This document shows, piece by piece, positions 1 to 11,944 of a stretch of DNA of 64,000 bases. Numbering within the stretch: position 1 is the stretch's first letter; each line of letters starts with the position of its first letter. The DNA comes from Macrophomina tecta (taxonomy: Eukaryota > Ascomycota > Dothideomycetes > Botryosphaeriales > Botryosphaeriaceae). The notes under the pieces are model-generated. The model did no database searches. It saw only the letters and a list, made by a program, of their open reading frames with translations, and was not told the origin of the DNA. Both the position numbers and the translations under genes were made by a program. The stretch lies in assembly GCA_024180945.1 (NCBI GenBank), contig JAKSGN010000006.1, positions 4,092,001 through 4,156,000 on the forward strand, written 5' to 3'.

Positions 1-558
1 GCGCTGCAAGGGACCGAGAGCCAGGCGGGCGCGGCGCACGTGCGAGGGCCGATGGGGTGGCTTTTGGCATTATGATTCTCGAAGGGATGAAAAAGATCAG
101 ATTAGAATTTGGCGGCCCCCGCCGCGCCTTCCACAGCCACGGACCGGAGCAGCACGTGTCCGTCTTGATTGCCGAAGCAGGACTAGCGCGGCGCCGCAGG
201 AAGTGGCTGCGCTGTGATATCACGACCAAAGGGCCGCTGCGGCCAGTAGGCTGCTGCCTTGCGAGGCTGGACCGCACCTTTTCAGCCTTGGCTGGTGTCA
301 GCAGCCATCATCGATACTTCATCCTTCGCCCCATCTCACCTGCCCTATCCGCGCTCCAGCAAACAAGGCATATATACCATTCGCTCCTGCGCTGTGACGT
401 GGGTCCGCTCTGCTTCTGTTGCACAACTCACACCTCACCGGTTTCTGCCCAAACAGGCCCGCCACCGCTCCATACGTATACGCCCTCCTCGCCATCTTAC
501 AAGACCACATCTCAATTCTGCCTCGCCCCCCTTGACTGCGCCGCATCAATCTCCCAGC
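1..558 (+). promoter_or_regulatory. Upstream region of the first secreted-protein gene
   Basis: No gene recognised. A TATA-like TATATA lies at 371-376, 188 bases before the ATG at 559. The following 180 bases are rich in C and T, as is usual for fungal leaders. Open frames here read straight into the gene in the wrong phase or use no credible start. Confidence 0.4.
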
Positions 559-1513
559 ATGAGGTTTCTCCACACGCTTGTCGCCGTCCACGCAGGCGTC
601 TCCGTCGTCTCCGCGCTCACGCTTCCGCGCGACGTGAGCGCCGTCGCTCTGCGCGCCGTCGATGACGTCTCCAACATTGAAGCCCGCGCCGCATCGCTCT
701 TCGGCTCCAAGGCTCTCGAGAAGCGCAAGGGCGGCGGCGGCCGCAGCGGCGGCTCGTCCTCCAGCGGCAGCAGTTCTTCCAGCGGCGGCGGCGGTAAGTC
801 CTTCCCAGACCGCTGCCAAGCAGGACGCGGTTCAAGCGCATACTCTAGTCCACACCGGAAAAAAAAAAAAGTTGCTAACCGTCTCTCGCACCATCACAGG
901 CCGCAGCAGTTCCGGCGGCTCGTCCTCCAGCGGGCGCACATCCTCGACCTCCAACTCCGGCGGCCGCACCTCGTCGGGCTCGGGCGTACGGCCGGCGTAC
1001 GGTGGCGGCCGCTACTACGGCGGCGGGGCGACCGTTCCTTACACGGCCGGCCGCCGCTCGCCCCTCGGCATCACGCCCTTCCTCTTCCCGCTCGCCCTGC
1101 TCGCTTTCCTTCCCGCCGCCTGGCTGGCTGCCGGCGCATATGGTGCGTACGGCTATCACTACGGACATCCGTACAGCTTCCGCAACCAGTCGGACCCGAA
1201 CAACAACGGCACGAATACGACCCTGCCTATCCAGTGCTACTGCCAGCAGTATTCGACTTGCGGCTGCGATGACAACAACGACACCGCCTACTATGATAGT
1301 CTCGTTGGAAACGGCAGCTACGATGCATTGAACAAGAGCTTGGTTACCGTTGCGCGTGTCAATGGCACCGACACGCTGCTCATCAACGGCGTGCTGCCCA
1401 ACGGTACTACGGCAAGCGGCGGCTCGGACTCTGCGGCGCCTGCGATGGTGTCGAAGTTTGGCGGTTGGTGGGCGTTTGTTGTTCTGACCGTCTACGCCGT
1501 TTGTTTCTTGTGA
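559..1513 (+). CDS. Secreted or GPI-anchored Ser/Gly-rich protein, function unknown
   Basis: Two exons, 559-793 and 900-1513, joined across a GTAAGT...CACAG intron of 106 nt; 282 residues. The ATG at 559 is chosen because it opens a clear signal peptide (MRFLHTLVAVHAGVSVVSA). A Lys-Arg pair near residues 55-56 could be a Kex2 site. It is followed by a Ser/Gly-rich low-complexity stretch (about 57-105) interrupted by the intron. A conserved-looking core follows, with PYTAGRRSPLGITPFL and a hydrophobic segment at roughly 130-160. Next is an Asn-rich part with several N-glycosylation sequons and a Cys cluster (CYCQQYSTCGC). The last 17 residues are hydrophobic after a small-residue patch, as in GPI-attachment signals. 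I recall similar fungal proteins described only as a domain of unknown function (possibly DUF7732), but cannot confirm this. Role at the cell surface is inference. Confidence 0.8.
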
Positions 1514-4500
1514 TAATGGAGGCTATTAATCTGGAGTTCCTTTCCGGAGGATTCTTTATGTGCATATTTCTCTGTCTTGGGAGCTCTTTTTTTTCCCCTT
1601 TTTTCTTTTTTCCACGAGCGATGACATCATTGACGGCGTTCCCTTTTCTTTTGCCTTTTACTTTAGAGATACCCTTGATGACCCAATTCGGCGGAGGATT
1701 CGGGATGACAGGGGATCGAGTTTACCGTCGGCTTTGTTCTCTCGACGCTGCGAAGCGTTGAAGAATGCGAAGATGATGACATCATCACCATCAAAACCTG
1801 GTTTGTATTGTAGTAATGGACCACTAGCGGGTAAGGATCCCTGAATCCCAGCTCGGTATTGGTGCTCCCTTGTACCATAGCTATACGTACGATTCCCTAT
1901 ATAGAAGCCATCGCGCTATAATGACGGCGCATGATTCTGTGGCTGCAAAGTGGTTGTATTTGATACATTTGACTTTGGGCGAGCCAGTTGTGCTAAGGTT
2001 GCCAAGGAAAAGTAAGATGTTCTGCATGGCAGACATCGGAAAGGTCTGGAATGCGTTCCATTACCCCAGTCCAGCCTTATCGGCTACCGTGTCAAGCCTT
2101 TTCGCAGAGGTTGCCGCATCTGTCATCCTCAAAACTCTACCAGCCCTTCCCGCCCTAAGCGAGAGGGTGGAGTGAGGTTAAAACTTTAGTTGTATGCGTC
2201 AGAAGTAAGGAAAGCTTATGCGTCTGCATAAGGAATAAGGGCAAGGCTGCAGCATTTTCTGGACATCCAGCGTCACAGGCTCGCTCACTTGACCTCTCCA
2301 GACGAATGAGTGCGTATGAGTGGTTCACGATGCCCTCAAGATAGCTGCGCAGACTTCCAGATTCTCCTCGGTATCCGCTTCTTCTCAACTTTAGTCTTTC
2401 TTGCCCCCCCCCCCGGCGGAACAAGGGGGTTAGATTCCGCTCGTCGGAAGTTCACTGCTCTGCTATGTAAGCTACTCCGGTAAAACATGGTATGTGTGAC
2501 GTGCGCTTGACGAGCGATGCAGTGGTTCTCGGCTATCTTTTATGCTTTTCGCGTTGATGCACTGCCCACTTTACTAGCACGTGGTGCTGTTGTCCGCAGG
2601 GCTACGCCGACCGGGCCGCTACCGTCCGTCTCTTTCGGCTGTGGGCTTTGTCTCGTGCTCGGGCGCAGGCTGCGGTGTGCCAGATGAGGGTGAATTTCGT
2701 GCTGTTTGAGGTTAAATTGGCCGGTCGGGTTCCTTGGTTCCATGGGATTGGGCCCTCATCACAGTGACTTTGACTTTGAAAAAAACTAGAGGGCGGATGT
2801 ACGCAAATTCCAATGGACGGTATCCATAACACCACCCACAGATATATCTTCAGCTGTTCCGAACAGTCATACGTCAGGTCTAAGACCCTGTTGCCATGGA
2901 TGTCTTTGTCCGCAAGTTCTTGAGGCCACTAGGTGAAGCATGTAAAGGTTGGAACGGAGATTTCCAATCCTAGCATCAAATCTAGTGAAAATTACAATGC
3001 GAGTCTCCAAAGAGTACGTTGAAGGACGTGTAATGTGAAGTTGATAGTAAAGTGTAAGTCACAGGAGCGTTTATTGGCCTCTCAATAAACTTCTCGTCTG
3101 GCATCTTATGAACAAGAATAAAGAAAAAAAAAAAGGTAAGTTAGACACTAAAGACATAAGCTCCAGCTGAACCGCAACTCCATCGCTCTGGCCAAGTTCA
3201 AACCCTCGCCATTCCATGTCTCAGTCCTCAGCGCCACAAAGAAAATCCGGGGATGGAAACCACCCGGGCCACTGATGTCACAGAAAGAACTCCTGAACTC
3301 TTCGCGGCGATCCATTCCCGTGCTTGCACAGCAGAGAGATTTAACAACCCAGCCAAAAAAAAAAAAAAAAAAAAAGAAAAAGGATAACCTCCATTCCACA
3401 TCTACGAACATCCACTGACCACTGATCATCCGAATAAACCAACCCTCCGCCCGCTCATCCCGCTCGCAAAAATAGACCGTTCACCATACCATCACCAGAC
3501 ACCGTGCACTACCAGGCCGCCGGCACGGCCGGCCCGTGCGTCGGCAGAGCCGTCATGATGATAGACAGGATCACTTGGCTCCGAACCCCGTCTGAGAGCT
3601 TCTACTGCTGCTGCTACTCCTACTGCTGCTGCTACTGCTGGTGTTGCCCGCCGGGGCAGCAACGACTGTGGGGACCACCGTGCGCATGACAGGTACCTAG
3701 CCTGGGTCGGACAGCCTGGTCGAGCTGTGCTCCGTCGTGAAAGTGGGGTTGCGTTGTGCGAGTGTAGTATATGGCTGGTGCCGATGCTGGCGTTTTGGTG
3801 GCAGTAGTGGCGCAACAGGTGGCGATGAAGAGGGTGAGGGGAAGGGTGGTTGGGTGCGTGGTAGGTGGTGATGTTTGGGGGTTTGTTGTCGGAGGGGGTG
3901 GTGAGATGGCAGTGGTTACTTTTCTATTTTCTTCTTTTTTCTTAGAGGATGGTCTGAGTTGCGATGACCTTTCACGCGTTTGTCTCTGCGTGTTTGGATG
4001 GAGAAGGCGTGGGGAAAAGGCGTGGGGGAGTGGCGTGGTTGTCTTACACTAGACTGACGGCGTTGCTCCTTCCGTGGAAGACGAACCACACTACCACGGG
4101 TTAGCAAAATGTTAGATAATATGTCCCCTATTTTCACAAGACATGTCTTGCTATTTACCACTTTTATATGGCTGTAGTGGGGATCTTTGGTGTTGTGGGA
4201 CACAAGTGCCTGGGCTCAATAACGAAAGCATACCAGAACTTGGCCCTGCTTGCTCTTGTGATAGCCCAATCTGATCGCTGCCATTGATGGGAAAATCGCG
4301 CAGACCGCGATGATTTCTGTCAGGACTATCTGAGGACGCTGTAATAAGATCGATCGGCTACTTGTTGGTAGCAATGTAGCCCGGAAGCCATGGAAAGGGT
4401 ATTAGGAGCACCTCGAGGTGGTGTGTAATCGCTTGTGTGTGTGTTGAGGTTTGATCGCTACTGATCGGACATATGGGAACACACGAGTCCTGCGATTAGC

Positions 4501-4888
4501 TCACTTATTTTCTCTCTCTTATAGATGCATCATACAGCACAGGCTGCTTCACGGGCTCTACTGAGGCCAAGAGGGCAGAGAGGAAGGTGAGGTGTCAAGG
4601 CCGGATCTACACAATAGACCTTAAACACTTGGAAGAGCACCGATGCGAAGAGTCAGCAATGCAGCACAACCATTTATTTCGGTGAGATGATCTGCAGCTG
4701 CACAATGGTGGCCTTAGAGAGTTGTGCCATCCGAAGATGATATGTCATGAATGTAGCCTTCTACAGTGAAGGTGGATGTCGGCCCGTCACCGCTGAGCTT
4801 GGCCCCGGGTTGTAGGATAGCGCCCAAAGGCTATCATATGGAGCTTTTCCTGACAGAGAAAAGGCCAAGAAGTCGGATGGTCGACATC
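1514..4888. other. Intergenic, no gene recognised
   Basis: This is 3.4 kb between the secreted-protein gene and the 3' end of the zinc-finger gene. The open frames are short, unsupported and contradictory. It contains homopolymer tracts (C11 at 2404-2414, an A-rich tract near 3358-3376) and a CTG/CTA microsatellite at 3602-3640. An E-box CACGTG lies at 2578-2583. Nothing resembles a tRNA or a transposon. Confidence 0.5.
3602..3640. repeat. CTG/CTA trinucleotide microsatellite
   Basis: About 13 imperfect trinucleotides of CTG and CTA type. It is not inside any gene I can support. Confidence 0.8.
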
Positions 4889-5797
4889 CTAAAGGAAGCG
4901 CCGCTCAAATTGAGTTTTTAGAGACTGGAAAGACAGGCTAGATATGGTCTTGTCGCAGCTGACGCTGGTCTCGAGGTGCTGGCAGAGACCACTGAGCAAG
5001 CGGAATGTGTCACCGCAATGCTTGCACTCGAAGGGAAAGGCGCGGCCGTACACTTGCTGGATATCAACGCCCTTGCGGAAGTCGGCGAGGTAGTCCGAGT
5101 CGACGAAGGAGCGCAGATTCTTGCACTTGGCCATCAGGGCGAAATTGATATCGTCGAGGCCGCAGCCGGAAGGGCAGGTTCCGGATTCGAGGTGGAGAAT
5201 CATGTGCGACATGCGGACGAACTTGCGGTAACAGCCCCAGCATTCGAGCTTGGGGTTCAGATGGGTCTGCACGTGCTGGGCGAGGTTGTTGCTGTTGAGG
5301 CAGTGCTTGTCGCACTTGTGACAGGCTACGACGGCGCGCTGGTGGGCCGTGTATGACGAGTGGCGCTTGAACCAGGTACGGCAGCCATGGCAGCAGTACG
5401 GATAGCAGCCCTCCGTGAGGAAGTGGTCTTCAAGCTCGTCCCAGTCATCGCCGTCGAAGCCGCACACGTTGCAGAGGTTGTGAGCGGACGAATTCTGCCA
5501 GTGCTCCTGACGGGCGTCGACGGAGACGAAGTGGCGGTCACAGCGCTCGCAGTATATGTGGCGCGACGAGTGCATGTAGTGGGCCTGGATGTTGTGGAAC
5601 GGTCGGCCGCACTCATTGCAGTAGTCCCTAGGGCAGTCTGTGAGGACTTTGTTCTTCTGCGGAAGCTCAGGACTTACATGGCGAGGACAGTGGCCTCGAC
5701 CGCCAGGCTGTGAGTCAGGACAAGGTTGGATGTCGGTGCGATTCGGGTTGCGGCATGGAGAGGAAGGCGAGATGGTGGAGGAGCTGCTGAAAGCCAT
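4889..5797 (-). CDS. Multi-C2H2 zinc-finger protein
   Basis: Single exon, 302 residues. After a Ser/Pro-rich start, seven Cys/His modules can be read in order: about 60-80 (CNECGRPF...H...H), 83-106 (CERCDRHF...H...H), 109-131 (a C2HC variant), 136-160, 159-179 (CHKCDKHC...H...H), 186-208 (CWGCYRKF...H...C) and 258-281 (CKHCGDTF...H...C). Several close with His-Cys instead of His-His. Spacing between Cys and His is longer than in DNA-binding C2H2 arrays, and no TGEKP linkers are present. This type is common in ascomycetes and usually annotated only as C2H2 finger-containing protein. Whether it binds DNA, RNA or protein is not visible. It is divergent from the SYLF gene across 1.7 kb. The frame stays open through a GTAAGT...CGCAG stretch of only 22 nt, too short for an intron. 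Confidence 0.88.
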   Translation of the reverse strand: MAFSSSSTISPSSPCRNPNRTDIQPCPDSQPGGRGHCPRHVSPELPQKNKVLTDCPRDYCNECGRPFHNIQAHYMHSSRHIYCERCDRHFVSVDARQEHWQNSSAHNLCNVCGFDGDDWDELEDHFLTEGCYPYCCHGCRTWFKRHSSYTAHQRAVVACHKCDKHCLNSNNLAQHVQTHLNPKLECWGCYRKFVRMSHMILHLESGTCPSGCGLDDINFALMAKCKNLRSFVDSDYLADFRKGVDIQQVYGRAFPFECKHCGDTFRLLSGLCQHLETSVSCDKTISSLSFQSLKTQFERRFL

Positions 5798-7541
5798 TGG
5801 CGCAGCGGAGGGCGGGGGACATGCCTTGCCGGGCGTCGACAGGGCGGCTCAGCGGCGTGCAGCGTGTGAGGCATCCATCTCCAAACTCAGCCATCACCCC
5901 GTCCGCGTGAAGTCACCAGCTCGCACCGCCAGGCTGCCATCTCCCGGGTGCTGCAGGCGTGAGGTCGGCTCCACCGTGCTGCGGAGAGGGTCCATGCGCA
6001 CCGGCGCAAGCGGGGGATGAAGAGCATCACGACGCAAACAGAGATGTTGCAGTCACACATGCTTTCTTCCCCTGGCTGCAGCCTGACTCGCTCCAACGGC
6101 TGCGCTTCCAGAACGCGGGTGAACGAAGGTCTATAATGACACGCTTGTGTCCACGTCTCACTTCCTACAGCGAAATAGGCTTCGCAGACCTCGGCAGGTG
6201 TGTAATCTCAAAAAAGCTTCGAGATAAGGGCCTTCTCAAGCCAGATAGGCTGTAGCCGCGTGACGTCAGGGCCTGGTGTCGGTCGCTCGGTGCGCTCGAC
6301 GGTGGCCGCACAGCAGCGGTGCATCGCGAAACACGCAAACAGGTGTGTACCGTGGAGCTGGATCAAGACGGCGTCGGCTACGCTCCGCTCTACGCAACGC
6401 CTGGGCCTCTGGCGACTCAAGGAGGCCGAGCTGTAGGAGAGGGCTTGACTCGAGCGCGTGCCCCAGATTCTCTCCGCAGCCGAGAGCACCGCCATCCGTT
6501 CGTACGCGTAAACTAAGATGCGGTTTCAGTAGACGGGCTGTCTCGGAGGGCCTGACGGGGGAGGTGTGGGCCAAGGTGACTTTTTCGGTGGCTTTTCCTG
6601 TGCAAATACTGCTGTTCATATGTATCAACGGCGCGGCAGGGGCAGCACTCGCGAGCCGGCCAATGGCAGCGCGCAGCGTGGGCTGCTTTTTGTTTGCCAA
6701 ATTTCCACCAGGCCCTGTTCCATTCCAGGCCGTCCTGGCCATATTTGCCAGTGGCTGCTGCATCTCGGATGCGTTTCAGCTGCCTCGAGGCGCATGAGCA
6801 CACCTGCGCTCGCCGGTTGCTTTTTCACCCATCGCGGCTGTTCCGGGACCGGCTTCGGCTCACGCAGCGCATGGGGATTTGAGATCTCGACGCGTCCCAG
6901 GTCACGGCCCGGGCTGGTGTTCGAGAAGGCCTGGCAAAATTTCTCGCAGCCTGATCAGCAGCCATGGACAACTCTCGGGCGCGATGCAGAAGAATGGGCT
7001 GGCACGGCCCTTCTGCGGACCCTTGGGATGGGCGTCGAAGCGAGAGCACGGGGCGGATGGCTGCCGGCGGAGGCATGTCAGCTGGGGCCTGAAGGGCGAT
7101 GGCTGGGATGATCGCTGCAAGGCCGCGCTGCTTCTGATGCCGTCATGGCCAGCGCAGCATCTGTGACGCCGCGCTGCTGCCCGCGACAGCGCCCGCCGCC
7201 CGCCGCCCGCTGCGCTGCCGCAGGGGCCCGCTTTATATGAAGGCGCGAGGCCGACGGTGGCTGGCGGGCACGAGGATCAGCTCTTCCGGTGCCGACGGTA
7301 ACGCCTACGTCAGGCGGCTCTCGAAGGGTTCGCAAGCGTCAGCCGTTGCGAGCCATGCCATCCCGGCTCCAGCTGCAGCTGTCCCGCATTCTGTACGACC
7401 GACCCATTGCCCTCGCTCTCTCCCTTCTCTCCCTTCCTGTGCTTCCCAACCATTTAATGTCTATCTCCACCCGCCCCGCCCGCCCTCTGTAGCTGCTGCA
7501 CGACCTTACCATCCGCCCGGCCGCCCCAGGCCCTGCCCACC
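5798..7541. promoter_or_regulatory. Shared upstream region of the zinc-finger and SYLF genes
   Basis: A divergent intergenic region of 1.74 kb. It contains a palindromic cAMP-response-type site TGACGTCA at 6261-6268 and a TATA-like TTTATATGA near 7231. From about 6200 to 7330 it is GC-rich, and all six frames have long stop-free runs with no recognisable protein. The last 150 bases before the ATG at 7542 are pyrimidine-rich leader. Confidence 0.4.
6261..6268. promoter_or_regulatory. CRE/bZIP-type palindrome TGACGTCA
   Basis: An exact 8-bp TGACGTCA, the known consensus of CREB/ATF-type bZIP factors, in the divergent region between the zinc-finger and SYLF genes. The match is certain; its function is inference. 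Confidence 0.35.
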
Positions 7542-9641
7542 ATGTGGCAACGCACCAAGCACAACAGCAAGACCGGCTTCGACAAGCTGTGGTCCTGGGC
7601 AGACAAGCTGGGTGCTCCCGTCAACAGACTGTCCAACAAGCTTGGTTCAGAGGCCTTCTGGCCCACGACGCTCGACAAGGAGAGCGACAAGGCTGCCCGC
7701 ATCCTGCGCAGTTTTTGCAGTGAGCTCCCATCCCTTGCGGAACTCCGCGGAGTGGCGCGCTGACCAACGTCACCAGAGGACGGTTTCTACGAAGAAGAGG
7801 TGCTGTCCACCCTCGATGGCCCCAAGCAGAAGCAAAAAGTGCTCAAGAAGATCCCCTCCGAGGTACGCGCAGCCTCTCGATACCCTTTTTTTTTTTTTTT
7901 TCGGTTGCCGCGTGGCACGCCCAATGCTAACGCCTGGTTGCCTAAGGTTATCCGCAATGCCGTCGGCCTCGCCATCTTCACGACAATGCGCAGCGGTCTC
8001 TGGGTTTCCGGCGCTGGCGGAAGTGGTATTCTCGTCGGACGCACGGAAGATGGCTCGTGGTCGCCGCCTTCGGGCATCATGCTGCACACTGCCGGCCTCG
8101 GATTCCTCGTCGGCGTCGACATTTACGACTGCGTAGTCGTCATCAACAACGAAAAAGCATTGGAGGCCTTCTCGAAAGTTCGATGCACGGTTGGAGGCGA
8201 AATGAGTGCCGTCGCCGGTCCCGTCGGCGTTGGTGGAATTGTTGAGTCAGAGGTGCACAAGAGACATGCTCCCATCTTCACCTATATGAAGTCCAGAGGA
8301 TTCTATGCTGGTGTCCAGATAGACGGAACTGTGGTAATAGAACGGACGGACGAGAATGAGAGGTTTTACGGTGAGAAGCTGGGCGTGGCGGACATTCTCG
8401 CCGGAAGGGTACGGCATCGACCACCAGAAATTCGCGCATTGATGGAAACCATCAAAGCAGCGCAAGGCGACACCGACATCGATGAAAGCCTTTTGACGAC
8501 CGAAGCGCCCCCTGGAGATTACGAGATCGATTCCGAAGGCCATCAGTTTGGTGTTCCGGATAAACTGGATCCGGATCCGTACGGAGTGCTTGCACTTGAG
8601 AAGCAGGGGCTCCATATCGTCGAAGCAGGGACCGGGAGGCGGCCAACAAGCGAGGCCTTTGAATTCAACCCGAGTCCAGCAAGCCCGATTTACAGCACCT
8701 TTAGCAGAAGAAGCATAGACCGGAGCAGCTACAGGGACAGCAAGACTGTCAGCAGGAGGAGCAGTTGGAGGACCAGCACGCTCAGCAACATGACTGACCG
8801 TGCCACGCAAACCGTCGACATGGGCATTCAAACTGATTTGGAGCCGCCTAGCACCAATAGCCAAAGGGTATCTGAATCTGAGAACCGTTCACCAATGGCA
8901 GAAATCCCTGAGAACGATGTCGCCAAAGCCGAATCCTCTACCCAATTCCCAGTCTCTAGGACGAGCTCCAAGGCTGCTTCACTGAAGAGCATCAAAGAGG
9001 AGGCAAAGGATGAGAAGGAGAAGGAGGAAGAGAGCGAAAAGTTGGCAGAGAACGCCGAAGGGATGCGGGAAGAGGAAATTCAGATCAAGTTGGCGGTGGA
9101 CGAGGAGGAAAAGTCGGCCCCCGCCGAGAGGACTGAGACGGAAGAGCCCGAGGACAAGTTCGAGACAGCCGAAGGCGCACAGGCCCGCAACTTTTCCAGG
9201 TTCTCGACCTACGACTACGAGAACGTTGCTGTTGAGGAACCCATTGTGCATCAGGTCCGTCAGGCCGCTACACCACAGGCTATCCGCGCAAGGCTTGTTA
9301 CGGTGAAGAAGCCAACTCCCCCTAGGATCCCCCCCCGTAATCCCATTCGCAACCGCAAAGGCCCTCTCATCATCAGCGCTGAACCCTACAATGCCGCTGC
9401 TTCTCGCGACAGCATGTCTCCCCGCTCCCCGCCGTCCTCCTCTGAGCACCCGTCGGTCAGCACAATGGACAGTGCCTCGACTATCAGCTCCCGGGGTTCT
9501 TTCTCCTCAGACGACGGGACCGACGCGATGAATAAGCGTATGAGCGTGATCCGGGGGATTGACGGCGATGAGGTTTCCAAGAAGCAAGAGAACTCGGCGA
9601 GGAGTTCAAATGAGTTCCATTCGGTGCCTGTTACTCCCTGA
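7542..9641 (+). CDS. SYLF (Ysc84-type) lipid-binding domain protein without SH3
   Basis: Three exons: 7542-7719, 7777-7862 and 7947-9641; 652 residues. Introns are 57 and 84 nt with good GT-AG ends; the second carries CTAAC. The SYLF domain spans about residues 60-245: DGPKQKQKVLKKIP, then GLAIFTTMRSGLWVSGAGGSG, LVGRTEDGSWSPPSGI and GGEMSAVAGPVG, all matching the Ysc84/SH3YL1 family. That domain binds phosphoinositides and, in yeast, actin at endocytic sites. Yeast Lsb3/Ysc84 end in an SH3 domain. Here the C-terminal 400 residues are disordered, with two LC8-like motifs (RATQTVD, MGIQTDL), a Glu/Lys-rich coiled-coil-like stretch and a proline-rich PTPPRIPPRNP. A cortical or endocytic role is inferred from the family. 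The family call is firm. Confidence 0.93.
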
Positions 9642-10027
9642 CAGCAGGCAAAGAGCTCGGCTGAGGAATACTTCTCCTAAATTGTTGAATGATGTTCAGA
9701 AAACTGACGCTACTCGTATTGTCTAATACGGTCCTCATTTCTTTTTCTGTCTTTAGCGCTAGCATATATTGGCTTGGAGTCTGGTACGAGCTTGAAACGA
9801 TACTTCGATTCTACCAGCAGGGGTTCGGATAGTGCGGTTTATGGTGTTTCGACGGACGGTTACGCGTACGCGCGGGCATGAGGACTGGGACCATGGATCA
9901 TTGGACGGTACATATTTTCTTTCATTCGGATCTGGACTTGATGCTTACTCGACTCCCCCATTTCATTTCATGAGCTTCACTTTGCCTTCTCACCCATCAC
10001 GTCTTTCACGGCTATGCGAGAATGATC

Positions 10028-10035
<8 letters not shown>

Positions 10036-10064
<29 letters not shown>
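10036..10064. repeat. T29 homopolymer
   Basis: An uninterrupted run of about 29 T about 400 bases after the SYLF stop codon. Such runs are prone to sequencing length error. Confidence 0.8.
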
Positions 10065-10068
<4 letters not shown>

Positions 10069-10860
10069 GATCTCTGTTGGACGAACCATGTCGATGAAGT
10101 CGGTTCTAGTCAATCCATCATCTCGACATGCATACTTTCGTCATTTTTAGTCTCGTGAGCGCGCGCATATTCGCCACCGGCGGGATATAGAAGCCTAAAG
10201 GGAGCATTACAGATCAGCGTCTTTGGGGGGGGGGGGGAAGGAAAGCAGGCGTGCGGTGGAAGACGGTCGAAGTAGCATGTACTTTCACCGCTGGGGGAAG
10301 CATGTCAGCAAGCCGCTGTGTTCCGATTGTGCGGGCAGGAGCGGAAAAGGCTCAAGCCTGGAACACTTGGGGGAGGAAGCCCTGATGAAGGTGGATACGG
10401 CGTCTACACCGCGTGTCCAAGGGCGCACTCTTTTCTTCATCGAGAGATTTGTAACTCCCTCAAAGCGGACAGGCGGGTCGACGTGGACCTATGGAGGGGC
10501 AGGTTCCTAAGCTTATCATATGTCATTATGCGCTGCTGGAGGTTGAAGTCAGCATTGGAAGCAATGTCAGCCCCCACTTGGTGTACTATTGTGCTCGCCA
10601 CGGGAGCGGGCGAGCAGCGGGCCGCAGACCGCTCCGTGAGTCGGTGTCTGTATCACGGAGGCCGGGCTGAGCAGGTGCAGGGCGAAGAGGGCGCGAAGGG
10701 CGGCCGGGGCCGGTGCGGTGGAGTGGCAGGCAGAGGAGCACGCGGGTGATGTCTGCATTGTTTGAGCCTCAATGGCGCAGCGCGAGCCAGTAGGAAGCGC
10801 GGCCGCGCGGATCGTGGAGCAGCGCATCCCACCCTCGCAGCACGATCCTTCGAGGTTGTT

Positions 10861-10888
10861 CGCTGCCCGCTGCCCGCTGCCCGCTGCC
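10861..10888. repeat. Four tandem copies of CGCTGCC
   Basis: A perfect 7-bp unit repeated four times (28 bp) inside a GC-rich spacer. No function is evident. Confidence 0.85.
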
Positions 10889-11892
10889 TGCCGCCCCCCT
10901 GACCTCAAAGCGCGCGTGCAGCTCCCGTGCTGCTCGCTGCGACCCGTTGGCGACCGCGCGGATGGCGCTTCGCTCGGCAGGCGGCCGGCGGAGACGAGGG
11001 ACGCTGGTGGTGGTGCTGGTGCTGGTGCTTGAGTGGGGCCGCGATTGTGGGCGAGAAGGAGGATGCAAGGCAGTCAGCATAGCGGGCGGTGGTGACATGC
11101 CGCGAGCAGTCGTAGCAGCCGTCCGTCCCAGCCCAAAAATAGCTGCCGCTGGCTGGTCGTCGGCATCGGCGGACAAGCGAGAAAGGTGTCGGTCGTCGCG
11201 TCACGCTTCACCTCGACCTCGCGCTCTCCCAGTCCGGTCTCACACCGCACGATTCAATCGCGCCCGCCACATGATGGGTTCCCGGCGCGTCACGATCCGC
11301 CCTCGACATGCGCTCCCTCCTCTCCAGCGCCCGCGGCCAGGTCATGCAATGCCGTGCCCCGCCCCGTCCTGCCCTGCCCGCCCTGCACGGCCGCCGATTA
11401 TTAACACCCTCTGCTCTCACGTAACCATCAGCCACTGCGCCGCAAAGCTCCGTCGTCATTCCAGGTTTCGTTTTCCAGCCCGGCAGAGGCGTGGCTGACC
11501 CATCTGTACCTGCCTTGCACTCCCCATTGGCACGCCGTGATGGTGTGCGAGCGTGCTCACGCCCATGCTCGTCGCCCGCCCCCATGCGCGCCGCCGTCCG
11601 CCCCGTTGGAGTCAAAGCCCAGAGCCGCGGTAGGGATGCTGGTCGCGGATCTGGCTCGAGCTGAGAGAGCCTCTCCATCGCCCGTCGGCCCTCGTCGTGT
11701 AACCGAACGCCCGCTCTACCCCATGATTGGAAGCGCTGCTGGGCGGTGCTAACGCGACATGCAGCCCTATCTAAGCATCTGTGCTGACTGCTCTTTTCTT
11801 TCCTTGCAACTGACCTCCTTCCATCTCGCTGCCTGCCGTCCACCTGCATTATGCACACCGTAGGGCTGCTTGCCGTCGAGAGAGCCTCTTCC

Positions 11893-11912
11893 TCATCATC
11901 ATCATCATCATC
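11893..11912. repeat. TCA microsatellite
   Basis: A little over six TCA units, 45 bases before a TATA box. Confidence 0.8.
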
Positions 11913-11936
11913 GCCTGTCAGAATTGCTAACGCTGC

Positions 11937-11944
11937 TATAAAAG
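11937..11944 (+). promoter_or_regulatory. TATA box for the 91-residue protein gene
   Basis: TATAAAAG, 197 bases before the ATG at 12141. A long C/T-rich leader follows, which fits a transcription start near 11970. Match to consensus is exact; use is inferred. Confidence 0.5.

Noticed and set aside
5660..5690. GTAAGT...CGCAG stretch in the zinc-finger gene
   Set aside because: Only 22 nt, too short to splice, and the frame stays open.
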